Numbered from the stretch's first letter, positions 45,835 through 54,996 are shown. The stretch: DNA of 64,000 bases from Tenacibaculum finnmarkense (GCF_900239185.1 NZ_OENA01000098.1:101686-165685), one strand, 5' to 3'. Translations and numbers: made by a program. The notes: generated from the letters alone by a model not told the origin.

Positions 45835-47202
45835 ATGCAAAAAAAAACATATTTAGACATACAAACAAATGCGGCTCCTTTAGCGGTTTTTAGACTATTA
45901 TTCGGTATTATGATGCTTGCAAGTATTGTGCGATTTTGGTACAACGGATGGATAGAAACATTATATATTGATCCTGAATTTCATTTTTCATACGATGGTT
46001 TTCAATGGATAAAACCCTTAGGTCAATACACCTATTTACTGTTTTTTATCTGCGGATTATCAGCCGTTTTTATAGCCTTTGGATATAAATATCGCTTGGC
46101 AATAATTACGTTTTTTTTAAGCTTCACTTATATTGAATTGATTGATAAAACCACTTATTTAAACCATTATTATTTTGTAAGTGTACTGAGTTTTTTGTTG
46201 GTTTTTTTACCTGCAAATGCCCGTTTTTCACTAGATAGTTTTATTGCTAAAAAATCCTATAAAAACGTTCCTAAATGGACGATTGATAGTGTAAAACTGT
46301 TATTAGGGATTGTTTATTTTTATGCAGGATTGACAAAACTAAATTCCGATTGGTTGCTAAGAGCACAGCCTTTAAAAATTTGGCTGCCATCAAAATTTAA
46401 TTTCCCGTTAATTGGCGGTAATTTAATGCAGCAAGAATGGTTTTGTTATGCAATTAGTTGGAGTGGTGCTGCCTATGATTTAACTATTCCTTTTTTATTA
46501 CTTTGGAAAAAAACACGTTTATTAGCGTTTACAGTAGTTGTGTTTTTTCATGTTTTTACCCGTATTTTATTTCCTATAGGGATGTTTCCTTTTATTATGA
46601 TTATAGCAACATTAATCTTTTTTGACGCTACATTTCATGAGAAAATAATTGGTTTTATCCGAAGAAAAATAAAAAATCCTTTGGATAAAATAAAACATAT
46701 TGAAAATTATCAATATACAAGCCATTTAAAAAAGCAGGTTATTACAGGGATTGTTGCTGTTCTTTTAGTGTTTCAAGTATTGTTTCCATGGCGATATTTA
46801 GCTTATCCTGGTGAATTATTTTGGACAGAAGAAGGTTTTCGTTTTTCATGGCGAGTAATGTTAATGGAAAAAGTAGGTTATGCTAATTTTAAAATTGTAG
46901 ATCGTAAAACAGGAGCATTTTTTTATGTAGATAATCGTATGTTTTTAACCTCATTTCAAGAAAAACAAATGAGTTTTCAACCCGATTTTATACTAGAATA
47001 CGCCCATTACTTAGGCAATCATTTCAAGAATAAAGGGCATGAAAATATAGCCGTATATGTAGAGAGTTATGTAACGCTTAATGGTCGTTTAAGTGCTCCT
47101 TATATAAACTCGAAAGTAAATTTATACCAAGAAAAAGAAAGTTTTAAACATAAAAAATGGATTCTACCATTTACCAGCGATATCAAAATTTATGGACTTT
47201 AA
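45835..47202 (+). CDS. HTTM-domain (vitamin K-dependent gamma-carboxylase-like) membrane protein
   Basis: A 455-residue protein with about six to eight transmembrane helices and a soluble C-terminal region (about 320-455). The N-terminal two-thirds matches the horizontally transferred transmembrane (HTTM) domain shared with vertebrate gamma-glutamyl carboxylase: LFGIMMLASIVRFWYNGW, KTTYLNHYYF and GIVYFYAGLTKLNSDWLL, the last containing the lysine that corresponds to the active-site region. Carboxylation of glutamate has not been shown for most bacterial relatives. It lies after imelysin and TonB receptor genes, a recurrent setting in Bacteroidetes. Confidence 0.87.
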   Translation: MQKKTYLDIQTNAAPLAVFRLLFGIMMLASIVRFWYNGWIETLYIDPEFHFSYDGFQWIKPLGQYTYLLFFICGLSAVFIAFGYKYRLAIITFFLSFTYIELIDKTTYLNHYYFVSVLSFLLVFLPANARFSLDSFIAKKSYKNVPKWTIDSVKLLLGIVYFYAGLTKLNSDWLLRAQPLKIWLPSKFNFPLIGGNLMQQEWFCYAISWSGAAYDLTIPFLLLWKKTRLLAFTVVVFFHVFTRILFPIGMFPFIMIIATLIFFDATFHEKIIGFIRRKIKNPLDKIKHIENYQYTSHLKKQVITGIVAVLLVFQVLFPWRYLAYPGELFWTEEGFRFSWRVMLMEKVGYANFKIVDRKTGAFFYVDNRMFLTSFQEKQMSFQPDFILEYAHYLGNHFKNKGHENIAVYVESYVTLNGRLSAPYINSKVNLYQEKESFKHKKWILPFTSDIKIYGL

Positions 47203-47411
47203 GCACTTTTTAAATTCATCTGAAAAAAAATATAACATCATTTAAAATAAAAAAAAGTATAAAATTTAAAATACTTATTATAGAATCAATCTAAATAATT
47301 ACATTTGTTTACGTTTAATTAATGTATAATAACAGCGTAATGATTAACGGCTAAAAATATAAATTGGGCGTTAAAGTAACTAATAAAAATAGTATCAAAA
47401 TAAAAATAAAT

Positions 47412-48455
47412 ATGAAAAATATAGTAGCAATTTTAATGATTACAGCACTTTTTAGTTCATGTAAAAATGATCAGAAAAAAGCAGAAAAAGCAGCAGAAAA
47501 ACAACAAGAAGTAAACGTTTATACACACCGTCATTATAAAGCAGATCAAGAATTGTTTGCTAAATTTGAAAAACAAACAGGCATCAAAGTAAATGTAACC
47601 AATGCAAAGGCTGATGAGCTAATGCAAAAAATGACCATCGAAGGAGCGCAATCGCCAGCCGATGTATTAATAACTGTTGATGCAGGGCGTTTGGTAAGAG
47701 CAAAAAAGAAAGGATTATTGCAGTCGGCAAGCTCATCAATTTTAGAAAAAATAATTCCTGCGCATTTAAAAGATGCCGATAATAACTGGTTTTCTTTAAC
47801 AAAAAGAGCCCGTATAATGGTGTATAATCCTGAAAAAGTAAGCCCTGAAGATTTATCAACTTACCAAGCTTTAACCGATGATAAATGGAAAAATAAAGTA
47901 TTAATTCGTTCATCAGGAAATATCTATAATCAATCATTATTAGCGTCTATTATTGCTAATAATGGCGAAGAAAAAGCCGCAGAATGGGCTAAAGGAATCG
48001 TAGCAAATATGGCACGTTCACCAAAAGGAAACGACCGTGATCAAGTAAAGGCAGTCGTTGCTGGCGAAGGAGATGTAGCCATTGTAAACACCTATTATAT
48101 TGGTAAATTATTAAACTCAAAAAACCCTGACGAGGTAAATGCTGCAAAAGGAATTAAATTGTTTTTTCCTAACCAAAATGGTAGCGGAACACATATAAAC
48201 GTAAGTGGAGCAGGAGTTGCTAAATATGCACCAAACAAAGCAAATGCGATTAAATTTATTGAATTTTTGGTAAGTAAAGAATCGCAAGAAGTATTTGCAA
48301 AGGCAAATTATGAATACCCAGTAAATAAAGAAGTTGTTCCTTCTGATTTATTAAAATCGTGGGGAACTTTTAAAGAAGATAAACTGTCATTAACCAAATT
48401 AGGTGAAAACAATAAAAAAGCAGTTTTAATTTTTGATAAAGCACAGTGGAAATAA
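47412..48455 (+). CDS. Fe(III) ABC transporter substrate-binding lipoprotein
   Basis: A 347-residue extracytoplasmic solute-binding protein of the FutA/FbpA ferric-binding type. The lipobox is LFSSC at residue 17. The mature part begins EVNVYTHRHYKADQELFAKFEKQTG, the standard start of ferric-binding proteins. The tyrosine pair NTYYIGKLL (about 232-240), which ligates Fe(III), is intact. The ATG at 47412 gives the lipoprotein signal. A GTG at 47364 would precede it with a non-signal stretch. Its membrane partners lie at 50300 and 51975, separated by small genes. Confidence 0.92.
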   Translation: MKNIVAILMITALFSSCKNDQKKAEKAAEKQQEVNVYTHRHYKADQELFAKFEKQTGIKVNVTNAKADELMQKMTIEGAQSPADVLITVDAGRLVRAKKKGLLQSASSSILEKIIPAHLKDADNNWFSLTKRARIMVYNPEKVSPEDLSTYQALTDDKWKNKVLIRSSGNIYNQSLLASIIANNGEEKAAEWAKGIVANMARSPKGNDRDQVKAVVAGEGDVAIVNTYYIGKLLNSKNPDEVNAAKGIKLFFPNQNGSGTHINVSGAGVAKYAPNKANAIKFIEFLVSKESQEVFAKANYEYPVNKEVVPSDLLKSWGTFKEDKLSLTKLGENNKKAVLIFDKAQWK

Positions 48456-48506
48456 ATATATTTAAACGTTGTAAGTAATAGAGGAAACGAAAGTACCTCA
48501 GAAAAA

Positions 48507-48689
48507 ATGACTATGAAAAAAAGAAAAATAAAATTGATTTTATTTGTTATAGTATTAGGATTTGGTGGAGTTTTTATGTATTTAAAATCAACTGACTTTT
48601 TTGTGATTGATAAATGCTTAGACAGTGGAGGTCATTGGAATTATGATAAAAAAAAATGTGAATACACAAATGATACATTAACAAATTAA
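48507..48689 (+). CDS. Small membrane-anchored protein, unknown function
   Basis: A 60-residue protein (58 if the second ATG at 48513 is used). A basic start (MTMKKRKIK) leads into one hydrophobic segment (about 10-26) and a short outer part with two cysteines in CLDSGGHWNYDKKKCEY. Small Bacteroidetes proteins with a similar C-x-GG-x-WN...C pattern exist but have no function assigned. The start is preceded by AT-rich sequence without a clear Shine-Dalgarno, as usual in this phylum. It lies inside the Fe(III) ABC gene group. Confidence 0.6.
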   Translation: MTMKKRKIKLILFVIVLGFGGVFMYLKSTDFFVIDKCLDSGGHWNYDKKKCEYTNDTLTN

Positions 48690-48715
48690 AGAGAAATCTG
48701 TGAGAATTAAGAAAA

Positions 48716-48817
48716 TTGGTATTAAGAAAAGAAATACCCGAGGACATGCCATGTGAAGAGGATTTTATAAAAACCGAGAATGTAAGATTATTTACCTGTT
48801 TACTATATAAAAATTGA
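48716..48817 (+). pseudogene. Short decayed reading frame
   Basis: A 33-codon frame from a TTG, containing RKEIPEDMPCEEDFIKTENV. Its composition is protein-like rather than random AT-rich, but it is too short to stand alone and has no good start. It is probably the remnant of a longer gene. Confidence 0.25.
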
Positions 48818-48828
48818 GGAACTTAGAG

Positions 48829-48963
48829 ATGAAAGTAGCTAAGTTTTTGTTTGGAAAGGAGGGGGCTATTCAATCCTCTTATAATATTTCTACTGATAAA
48901 CTGATAGAATTAATGACTGAATACAAGCGGAAAAGTAAAAATAGGGTTAAACAGGGTGTATAA
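48829..48963 (+). CDS. Very small ORF (44 residues), doubtful
   Basis: From the ATG at 48829 to TAA at 48963: MKVAKFLFGKEGAIQSSYN, then a Lys/Arg-rich tail (YKRKSKNRVKQGV). A purine-rich TGAGGAA lies 12 bases upstream. It may be a genuine small basic protein or the start of a truncated gene. No family recognised. Confidence 0.3.
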   Translation: MKVAKFLFGKEGAIQSSYNISTDKLIELMTEYKRKSKNRVKQGV

Positions 48964-49120
48964 TTGCTTTGGTCGTTGCTTATTTGGAAAATTTCTTCGG
49001 AATTTTCTCAGGTTTGTATTTGTTTACTAAATTAGTAGCTTAATCATGCAACTAAATATAAACGACACATTGGCGGTAATTCCCCAGGTCAGAAATCGAT
49101 TAGTTTTCAAAACAAAAAGT

Positions 49121-49128
49121 TACTTTTG
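49121..49128 (+). promoter_or_regulatory. Bacteroidetes-type -7 element (TACTTTTG) before the 49.2-kb lipoprotein gene
   Basis: TACTTTTG matches TAnnTTTG and lies 55 bases before the ATG at 49183. It would give this gene its own promoter inside the Fe(III) transporter group. Confidence 0.4.
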
Positions 49129-49182
49129 TGAAAAAAATTAAAAATTCCAGAGTATCTAAATTATAGCAAATTTAAATAAAAG

Positions 49183-49665
49183 ATGAAATCAATTAAAGTA
49201 ATCATATTGTTGACTGTTATTGGCTTGATAGTTATGGGATGCAAACACAATTCAAAAGAACAAGAAAGACAAGAAAAGGGCGTTGTTGTAACAACTGATT
49301 TTTCAGGAAATTATGTAACTGCCTCTTATAAAAAACGTAGTGAAGGTTACGATTGGGTTGCCGTTTCAGTAGCGCAAAATTCAGCAGAAGAGATTTATAT
49401 TTCTGTTCGGTCTCGTGCTGATGGTAAAAAACCAACCTGTACTTTTGACACTGTAGCAAAAAAGGCAGGTAATAATACTTTCAAAACGTTGACAAATGGA
49501 AAAATAATTTTATTCTCCTTTAAAGATAATAAGATTTCAATATCAACGGAAAAATTTGAAAACAGGCTAATTTTAAATTTTTACTGTTCTGGAGGAGGAA
49601 GTTTAGCGGGAGACTATGAAAAAATCAACGAATCTTTAGATAAAACACAAATTGATAAAAAATAA
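49183..49665 (+). CDS. Putative lipoprotein, unknown function
   Basis: A 160-residue lipoprotein (signal segment IKVIILLTVIGLIVMGC, lipobox VMGC). The mature part is beta-rich (TDFSGNYVTASYKKRSEGYDWVAVSV) with two cysteines (CTFDT and FYCSGGGS). No family recognised. It is separated from the next gene by 36 bases and lies between the Fe(III) binding-protein and permease genes. Confidence 0.7.
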   Translation: MKSIKVIILLTVIGLIVMGCKHNSKEQERQEKGVVVTTDFSGNYVTASYKKRSEGYDWVAVSVAQNSAEEIYISVRSRADGKKPTCTFDTVAKKAGNNTFKTLTNGKIILFSFKDNKISISTEKFENRLILNFYCSGGGSLAGDYEKINESLDKTQIDKK

Positions 49666-49701
49666 TTTTTTATAGAATTATAGTGTTAAAAAAAATGAAC
49701 T

Positions 49702-50271
49702 ATGAAAGAATATTTTAATGATTTTGAATTTAAGGTAAAAGACAATTTAAAGCTTAAAAGTAACCTGAAAAATTATTTTGAAAGTGATGGTTTTATAGCG
49801 GTTGAAAATGAAAAAGATCAACTGCTTTTTACTAAAAAAAGCACTTTATTAGACGGTTGGAAACTAAATATTTTAAATTGGGAGGCAAAAATTAATATTG
49901 AAGTAAAACAAAAGGACAACGTAGTAATTCATCATAATGTTAAAACCAAAGGTTTCGGATTTATTACACCTGTAGCATTTTCCAGATTATTTGAAAAATA
50001 TTTGTATCATTTAGAAAGCTATATAAACAATAACGAATGTTATAAAAGCAAGAATATCGAGTTAATAAAGTTAGGAAAGATAAAAATGTTAAAATATATA
50101 GCATTGCTAATTTTAGGGATTTTTACAGGACTTTGTTTAGGGGATATTTTAGTGAATATGACAGGAATAGAATTACTCGGATATTTAGGGGTTATTATTG
50201 GGTTTAAGAGTACTGAAATGATGATGAATAAATACCTAATTAAAAAAAATACGTTACAGCATTCTGTATAA
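49702..50271 (+). CDS. Hypothetical membrane protein with soluble N-terminal domain
   Basis: A 189-residue protein. Residues 1-125 are soluble and mixed alpha/beta. Two hydrophobic segments follow (about 131-150, YIALLILGIFTGLCLG, and about 155-170, ELLGYLGVIIGFKS). No family recognised. It ends 28 bases before the GTG of the iron permease gene. Function unknown; its position inside the transporter group does not by itself imply an iron role. Confidence 0.65.
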   Translation: MKEYFNDFEFKVKDNLKLKSNLKNYFESDGFIAVENEKDQLLFTKKSTLLDGWKLNILNWEAKINIEVKQKDNVVIHHNVKTKGFGFITPVAFSRLFEKYLYHLESYINNNECYKSKNIELIKLGKIKMLKYIALLILGIFTGLCLGDILVNMTGIELLGYLGVIIGFKSTEMMMNKYLIKKNTLQHSV

Positions 50272-50299
50272 AAACTAACCAAACGTTAAATTAATTTTT

Positions 50300-51916
50300 G
50301 TGAAAAATAAGTTTCAAAACATTCGAAGAGATGCAAACAAATGGTCAATATTTTTATTGATCATTGTTTTGTTTGTTGCTATACCAATACTAACAGTTTT
50401 TATCAATTTATTTTATGGACCTGGCGAAACCTGGGGTCATTTTTTAGAACATTTACTGCCAAATTATCTTAAAAACTCACTGATATTAATTATCGGGACG
50501 AGTATTTTAACCTTATTTTTTGGTATTTCATCTGCTTGGATTGTTTCACGATATCATGTTCCGTTTAGAAAACAATTAGAGTGGTTGTTAATTATTCCGT
50601 TGGCAATTCCGTCTTATATTACAGCCTATGCCTATGCCGGTATTTTTGATTATGGCGGTATTGTAGCAAAAGTGTTTAGCTTAAAAATTGATGTAATGAA
50701 TCATGCAGGGTTAATTTTTGTACTCAGTATTTCGTTATATCCGTATATATATGTAGCCTCGAGAGCTTTCTTTTTAAATCAATCAAACAATATTATTGAG
50801 GCTTCAAAATTATTAGGCGCAAGCGAACGAAAAACCTTTTTTAAGCTGATTTTACCCTTAGCCCGACCAGCATTTGCAGGTGGTTTGGTGTTGGTTTTAA
50901 TGGAGGTTTTAAACGATTATGGTGCTGCTAAATATTACGGGATAAGCACTTTTACAACGGGTATTTTTAGGGCTTGGTTTTCATTAGAAGAACCAGAAAC
51001 GGCTATTTATTTATCGGCAATTTTAGTGATTATTATCTTTTTGTTAATTACAGCCGAAAAATGGCAACGCCGAAAAATAGGCTATTTTAATGCCACTAAA
51101 AATCATCAGAAAGTAACTAGAGAAACAGTTTCAAAGCGCTTAAGAATAACGTTTTTTATGATCGCATTTACACCTGTTTTATTTGGGTTTTTACTGCCTT
51201 TTATGCAGTTATTATATTGGGCTTTTTTAACTTATAAAGAGGTTTTTACATCCGAATTTATAACGATTGCTTTTCAAAGTTTTGGTATTGCTACAATATC
51301 GGCATTTACAACGGTTGTTTTTGCCTTGCTTTTGATATTTTTATCAAAATGGAATCGATTATCAATACTAAAATCGATTGCAAAAATAGGGGTTTTAGGC
51401 TATGCAATTCCAGGCGCTGTAATTGCGGTGGGTGTTTTAATACCAACTTTATCGTTAGATAAATGGCTGGTTACTTTTATGAAAACCAATTTCGATATAA
51501 AAATAGGATTTATCATTAACGGAACCATTATGGTTTTGGTCTATGCCTACCTTGTTCGATTTTTAGCCGTTGCTTACAACTCTATTGAATCGAACAGTTT
51601 AAAATTTGGAAAATCATTATCCGAAGCTTCAAAATTATTAGGAAGTGGAACGCTTAAAACGTTTATAAAAATTGAATTTCCCTTGCTAAAACCTGCTATT
51701 TTAAGTGCTTTTATTTTAGTTTTTGTCGATGTAATGAAAGAATTGCCATTAACCTTAATTTTAAAGCCATATCATATAAATACCTTGGCGGTTAAAGCCT
51801 ATGAGTATGCCAGTGACGAGCTAATTGCCGAAGCTGCATTGCCTGCGATATGTATTATTTTAACAGGAATACTACCGATCTTATTTTTAAATCGATTAAT
51901 AGCCAAAGACAGTTAA
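50300..51916 (+). CDS. Fe(III) ABC transporter permease (FbpB type)
   Basis: An inner-membrane permease of 538 residues made of two fused permease halves, about twelve transmembrane helices in all. Each half carries the cytoplasmic EAA coupling motif: IIEASKLLGASERKTFFKLILPLARPAF (about 171-198) and LSEASKLLGSGTLKTFIKIEFPLLKPA (about 443-470). This fused form is typical of ferric-ion (FbpB/AfuB/SfuB) systems. The GTG at 50300 is the only start before the first helix. It is followed 58 bases later by the ATPase gene. Confidence 0.93.
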   Translation: MKNKFQNIRRDANKWSIFLLIIVLFVAIPILTVFINLFYGPGETWGHFLEHLLPNYLKNSLILIIGTSILTLFFGISSAWIVSRYHVPFRKQLEWLLIIPLAIPSYITAYAYAGIFDYGGIVAKVFSLKIDVMNHAGLIFVLSISLYPYIYVASRAFFLNQSNNIIEASKLLGASERKTFFKLILPLARPAFAGGLVLVLMEVLNDYGAAKYYGISTFTTGIFRAWFSLEEPETAIYLSAILVIIIFLLITAEKWQRRKIGYFNATKNHQKVTRETVSKRLRITFFMIAFTPVLFGFLLPFMQLLYWAFLTYKEVFTSEFITIAFQSFGIATISAFTTVVFALLLIFLSKWNRLSILKSIAKIGVLGYAIPGAVIAVGVLIPTLSLDKWLVTFMKTNFDIKIGFIINGTIMVLVYAYLVRFLAVAYNSIESNSLKFGKSLSEASKLLGSGTLKTFIKIEFPLLKPAILSAFILVFVDVMKELPLTLILKPYHINTLAVKAYEYASDELIAEAALPAICIILTGILPILFLNRLIAKDS

Positions 51917-51974
51917 GCAAAGACAGTTAAAGAGCGTTAAAAAAGAATCAAACAGAAAGTTAAATAAAAAATTA

Positions 51975-52703
51975 ATGAGTACGATATTAGAAGTTAAAAA
52001 TGTTGAAAAAACATTTAATAAAGGAAAAGTAGTTGCATTAAAAGACGTGTCATTTTCTTTATCCAAAGGAAAAATAATCGCCATAGTAGGCGAAAGTGGA
52101 AGTGGTAAAACAACCTTAATTCGTTTAATAACGGGCTTAGAAGTACTTGATATTGGTACTATTTTATTAAAAGAAAAGGTGGTTTCATCTAATGAAGTAT
52201 TTGTAGCTCCACAGCTTCGAAATGTAGGAATGGTGTTTCAAGATTATGCCTTGTTTCCTCATTTTTCGGTGGCTGATAATATTGGCTACGGAATTAGTGA
52301 TATATCGGCTACGGATAAAAAAGAAAGAATTAAAGAAGTGTTGCGTTTGGTAGGTTTATCAGATAAAGAAAATTGTTATCCACACGAGCTTTCAGGAGGA
52401 CAACAACAGCGTGTTGCGTTGGCAAGAGCCTTGGCGCCAAAGCCCGAATTGTTAATTTTAGATGAACCTTTTAGTAATTTAGATGTTATTTTAAGAAGTC
52501 AGTTGCGTAAAGATATTTTAGCTATTTTAAAACAAACCGACACAACGGCTATTTTTGTAACTCACGATATTAAAGATGCTATGGCTATTTCTGATGAAAT
52601 AATCGTGTTAAAAAATGGTGTTATTTTACAGCAAGGAATTACAAAACAGGTATTTGAAAACCCCGAAGATAGCTACGTGAAATTATTGTTTGAAAACATA
52701 TAA
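51975..52703 (+). CDS. ABC transporter ATP-binding protein (FbpC-like)
   Basis: ATPase of the ferric transporter, 242 residues. Walker A is GESGSGKTT (39-47). The Q-loop is in GMVFQDYALFPHFSV. The signature is LSGGQQQR (about 139-146), Walker B is LLILDEPF (about 160-167), and the switch histidine is in FVTHDIKDAM. It is shorter than FbpC proteins that carry a C-terminal TOBE regulatory domain, which is missing here. It is convergent with the T9SS cluster. Confidence 0.93.
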   Translation: MSTILEVKNVEKTFNKGKVVALKDVSFSLSKGKIIAIVGESGSGKTTLIRLITGLEVLDIGTILLKEKVVSSNEVFVAPQLRNVGMVFQDYALFPHFSVADNIGYGISDISATDKKERIKEVLRLVGLSDKENCYPHELSGGQQQRVALARALAPKPELLILDEPFSNLDVILRSQLRKDILAILKQTDTTAIFVTHDIKDAMAISDEIIVLKNGVILQQGITKQVFENPEDSYVKLLFENI

Positions 52704-52730
52704 AACCTAAGTATTTAGGTTTTATATGTT
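52695..52730. terminator. Bidirectional terminator overlapping the FbpC-like stop codon
   Basis: AACATATAAAACCTAA pairs almost perfectly with TTAGGTTTTATATGTT around GTATT. It begins inside the last codons of the ATPase gene and lies 30 bases from the stop of the convergent PorP/SprF gene. Confidence 0.7.
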
Positions 52731-52759
52731 TGTAATAGAGTTGTTTTTTAAATATTTAA

Positions 52760-53644
52760 TTAAAAAATATCATCTAAATTAAATAAAGCAAAAAATTCAT
52801 GAGTTCCATTTTGATAAGCGCTTATTTTATTGGTGTAAATACTATAGCCATAACCAATATCAAGCCAGTTTGTAGCGGTTATTTTGGTGTTTATTTGCAT
52901 TGAATTATTAAAAGAATACGACAGCCCAACATCGTATTTTTCGTTAATTTCTAAGGTGGTGTTTGCATCAATACTTAATGGCGCTCCTTCTATAACGGTT
53001 AGCAATGTAGAAGGTGTTAAGTTTAAGTAATTGTTCAGTTTTATGGTGTAACCACCACCAATATTCATGTGCAACTTACTTTTGTTTTTACTAGTGTTAA
53101 GGTCTTTATATCGCTGGTCGATTAATAAGGTGTTTAGTGTTGCGTGCAGGTAATAATCGTCGTGAATTAAGGCTGCTCCCATAGAAAAATTAGGACTAAA
53201 ATTATGAACAGATTCTGCAAAGAAAGCATCATTTTCTGCCGCTGTTTTAATTGTGTTAAATTCACCGCTGTATAAATTTGCTTGGGCTTTAATACCAAAT
53301 GATATATCATGATCTCTACTTACTTTAAGTTTGTAAGAGGCATCTAAAGAAATTTGCGTTTGGTTAAAAACAAATATCTTATCATTAATAATATTTAAAG
53401 CAATTCCGATGTTTTCTTTTAAAGGGATATTTAACGAAACCGTACTTGTTTTAGGTGCGTCTGTTACACCAACCCATTGTGTTTTAGAGTTTATAAGTAT
53501 TGATGTATTATCAGCTTGACCAGCAAAAGCAGGATTAATTAGGTTTAGGTTGTTGTTATATAAACCGTAATTTACTTTATTTTGAGAAACGGCACAAAAA
53601 CTGAATATGAATGCGCTTATTAAGAATGTTTTTTTTAATAACAT
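52760..53644 (-). CDS. PorP/SprF-family type IX secretion membrane protein
   Basis: A 294-residue outer-membrane beta-barrel-like protein with a signal peptide (LLKKTFLISAFIFSFCAVSQ). Typical features are LNLINPAFAGQADNTS (about 34-49, the conserved NPA-G segment), TVSLNIPLKENIGIALNIIND and NISFGIKAQANLYSG-like strands. PorP/SprF proteins attach surface proteins carrying type B sorting domains. This one lies 10 bases after the stop of such a protein (53655-54980), a standard pairing. Confidence 0.93.
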   Translation of the reverse strand: MLLKKTFLISAFIFSFCAVSQNKVNYGLYNNNLNLINPAFAGQADNTSILINSKTQWVGVTDAPKTSTVSLNIPLKENIGIALNIINDKIFVFNQTQISLDASYKLKVSRDHDISFGIKAQANLYSGEFNTIKTAAENDAFFAESVHNFSPNFSMGAALIHDDYYLHATLNTLLIDQRYKDLNTSKNKSKLHMNIGGGYTIKLNNYLNLTPSTLLTVIEGAPLSIDANTTLEINEKYDVGLSYSFNNSMQINTKITATNWLDIGYGYSIYTNKISAYQNGTHEFFALFNLDDIF

Positions 53645-53654
53645 GTTATTTTTT

Positions 53655-54980
53655 TTAATAATTTATTTGTACCCAACCTTTAATAATTTCTTTGTCTTGA
53701 CCTGTATTAAAGATAAAATAATAAGAACCTACAGGAAGTTTAGCATCCTTAGAAACCGTGATTTTTCCGTTAGATTCGCCATTCCAATCATCTTTATAAG
53801 GCGCTGCATCATATACTTGGTAACCTAATCGATTAAAAATAAATAAGCTATTGTTAGGGTATTTTGTAGCGATATCGGTATTACTAAAAATTTGCCAAGT
53901 ATCGTTTGTACCATCGTTATTTGGTGAAAACCCTTGTACTAAATTATTTGATTTTGTACCGTTATCTGTACTCGGAGTTTCGTTTTCTTCTTCCGCTTCT
54001 TCTGCGCCTGTATTTTTATTTTTGGTGAATTTTACTTCTTCAGTATCTCTAATCATAACGCCATTTAACATTCCTGAAATAACGGCTGTTTCTTCTTCGG
54101 TGCTACTGGTTAAATAAGCGGTGTAAGTACCATCTTTTTTATCCATAATAGATCCTAAAACCCCTGCGGTAGTGCTTAAGGTAACCCTTTGATTTGCGTA
54201 TTGTAAAATACTTCCATCTTTATTATATAATTGAACCGTAATAAGACTCGATGAAACACCGTTTGCTCTTATTGTTTTAGTATCGGCAGTAATTGTTGCT
54301 TTTTGTTCAGAAGGCGTAAAATCTTCGGTATTCATTTCATCAAAATAAAAACGAGTAACAGGGCGTTCTTTTCCGAAAGATCCAGATGCTATTTTCTCTC
54401 CTTTTTTGAAGTTTTCATAAATAATAGATTTTTCTCCTGCTTTATCATCCCATAAAAAAGAAGGAGAAGCTCCACAGTCCATATAACTTCCTAAGGGCGT
54501 GTTATTCTCATTACTAAAATAAACGACTAAGCTTTTTTTACCAGAATATTTAAATTCGGTATCAAAAGCAATTTGTGTTTTAGAATTTTCAATAGTAAGC
54601 CCTCTTTTCCAGGTAATATCACCATCATATACTTTGGTAAACGTTGCTAAATCAGGTTCTGAAGTGCTGTTAAATTGATTGAAATCAACTTCTTTTAAAT
54701 ATATTTTTTGATTTTTTGCGGTATCAAAAGTACATTCATTAGACGTTGTACAATCGGCATAAAAAGCAAGTCCTTTTATAGCCCCAGAAGCACTTATTTG
54801 AGATGCGTTATATAACATACTAGCCCAACTATTTTCTTTTTCAAGTACGTAATCGTAACGGGCAGGGGCAGTTTTTGTAATAGAATTTCCACACTCTGGA
54901 GTACCAACAGTAACTTGGTTACCTTGTGCGTAAATTGTGGTTGCTAAGAAAGATAAAACGAGTAAAATTATTTTTTTCAT
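53655..54980 (-). CDS. T9SS-secreted protein with Ig-like domain and type B (gliding-type) sorting domain
   Basis: A 441-residue cell-surface protein with a signal peptide (MKKIILLVLSFLATTIYAQ). Residues about 20-220 form a beta-rich domain homologous to the N-terminus of the 57483-58418 protein; both carry ITWKRG, FKYSGKK/TKNLLVYF and an RPVTRFYF/LPVTYFKF segment. A Big_1/invasin-like Ig domain lies at about 228-320. A short Glu-rich linker follows. The type B CTD (about 350-441) begins QGFSPNNDGTNDTWQIF and ends GWVQINY. It is secreted by T9SS and presumably anchored through the adjacent SprF. The ligand is unknown. Confidence 0.92.
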   Translation of the reverse strand: MKKIILLVLSFLATTIYAQGNQVTVGTPECGNSITKTAPARYDYVLEKENSWASMLYNASQISASGAIKGLAFYADCTTSNECTFDTAKNQKIYLKEVDFNQFNSTSEPDLATFTKVYDGDITWKRGLTIENSKTQIAFDTEFKYSGKKSLVVYFSNENNTPLGSYMDCGASPSFLWDDKAGEKSIIYENFKKGEKIASGSFGKERPVTRFYFDEMNTEDFTPSEQKATITADTKTIRANGVSSSLITVQLYNKDGSILQYANQRVTLSTTAGVLGSIMDKKDGTYTAYLTSSTEEETAVISGMLNGVMIRDTEEVKFTKNKNTGAEEAEEENETPSTDNGTKSNNLVQGFSPNNDGTNDTWQIFSNTDIATKYPNNSLFIFNRLGYQVYDAAPYKDDWNGESNGKITVSKDAKLPVGSYYFIFNTGQDKEIIKGWVQINY

Positions 54981-54996
54981 TATAAGTATTTATGTG

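Larger units (their letters stand above)
48690..49182. other. Gene-poor stretch with probable gene relics
   Basis: Between the 60-residue gene and the lipoprotein gene at 49183. It holds two short protein-like frames without homology that I recognise (48716-48817 and 48829-48963). A more GC-rich patch lies around 49060-49100 (CGACACATTGGCGGTAATTC), and there is a -7 element at 49121. I take it as a site of past gene gain and decay inside the iron-transporter group. Confidence 0.5.
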
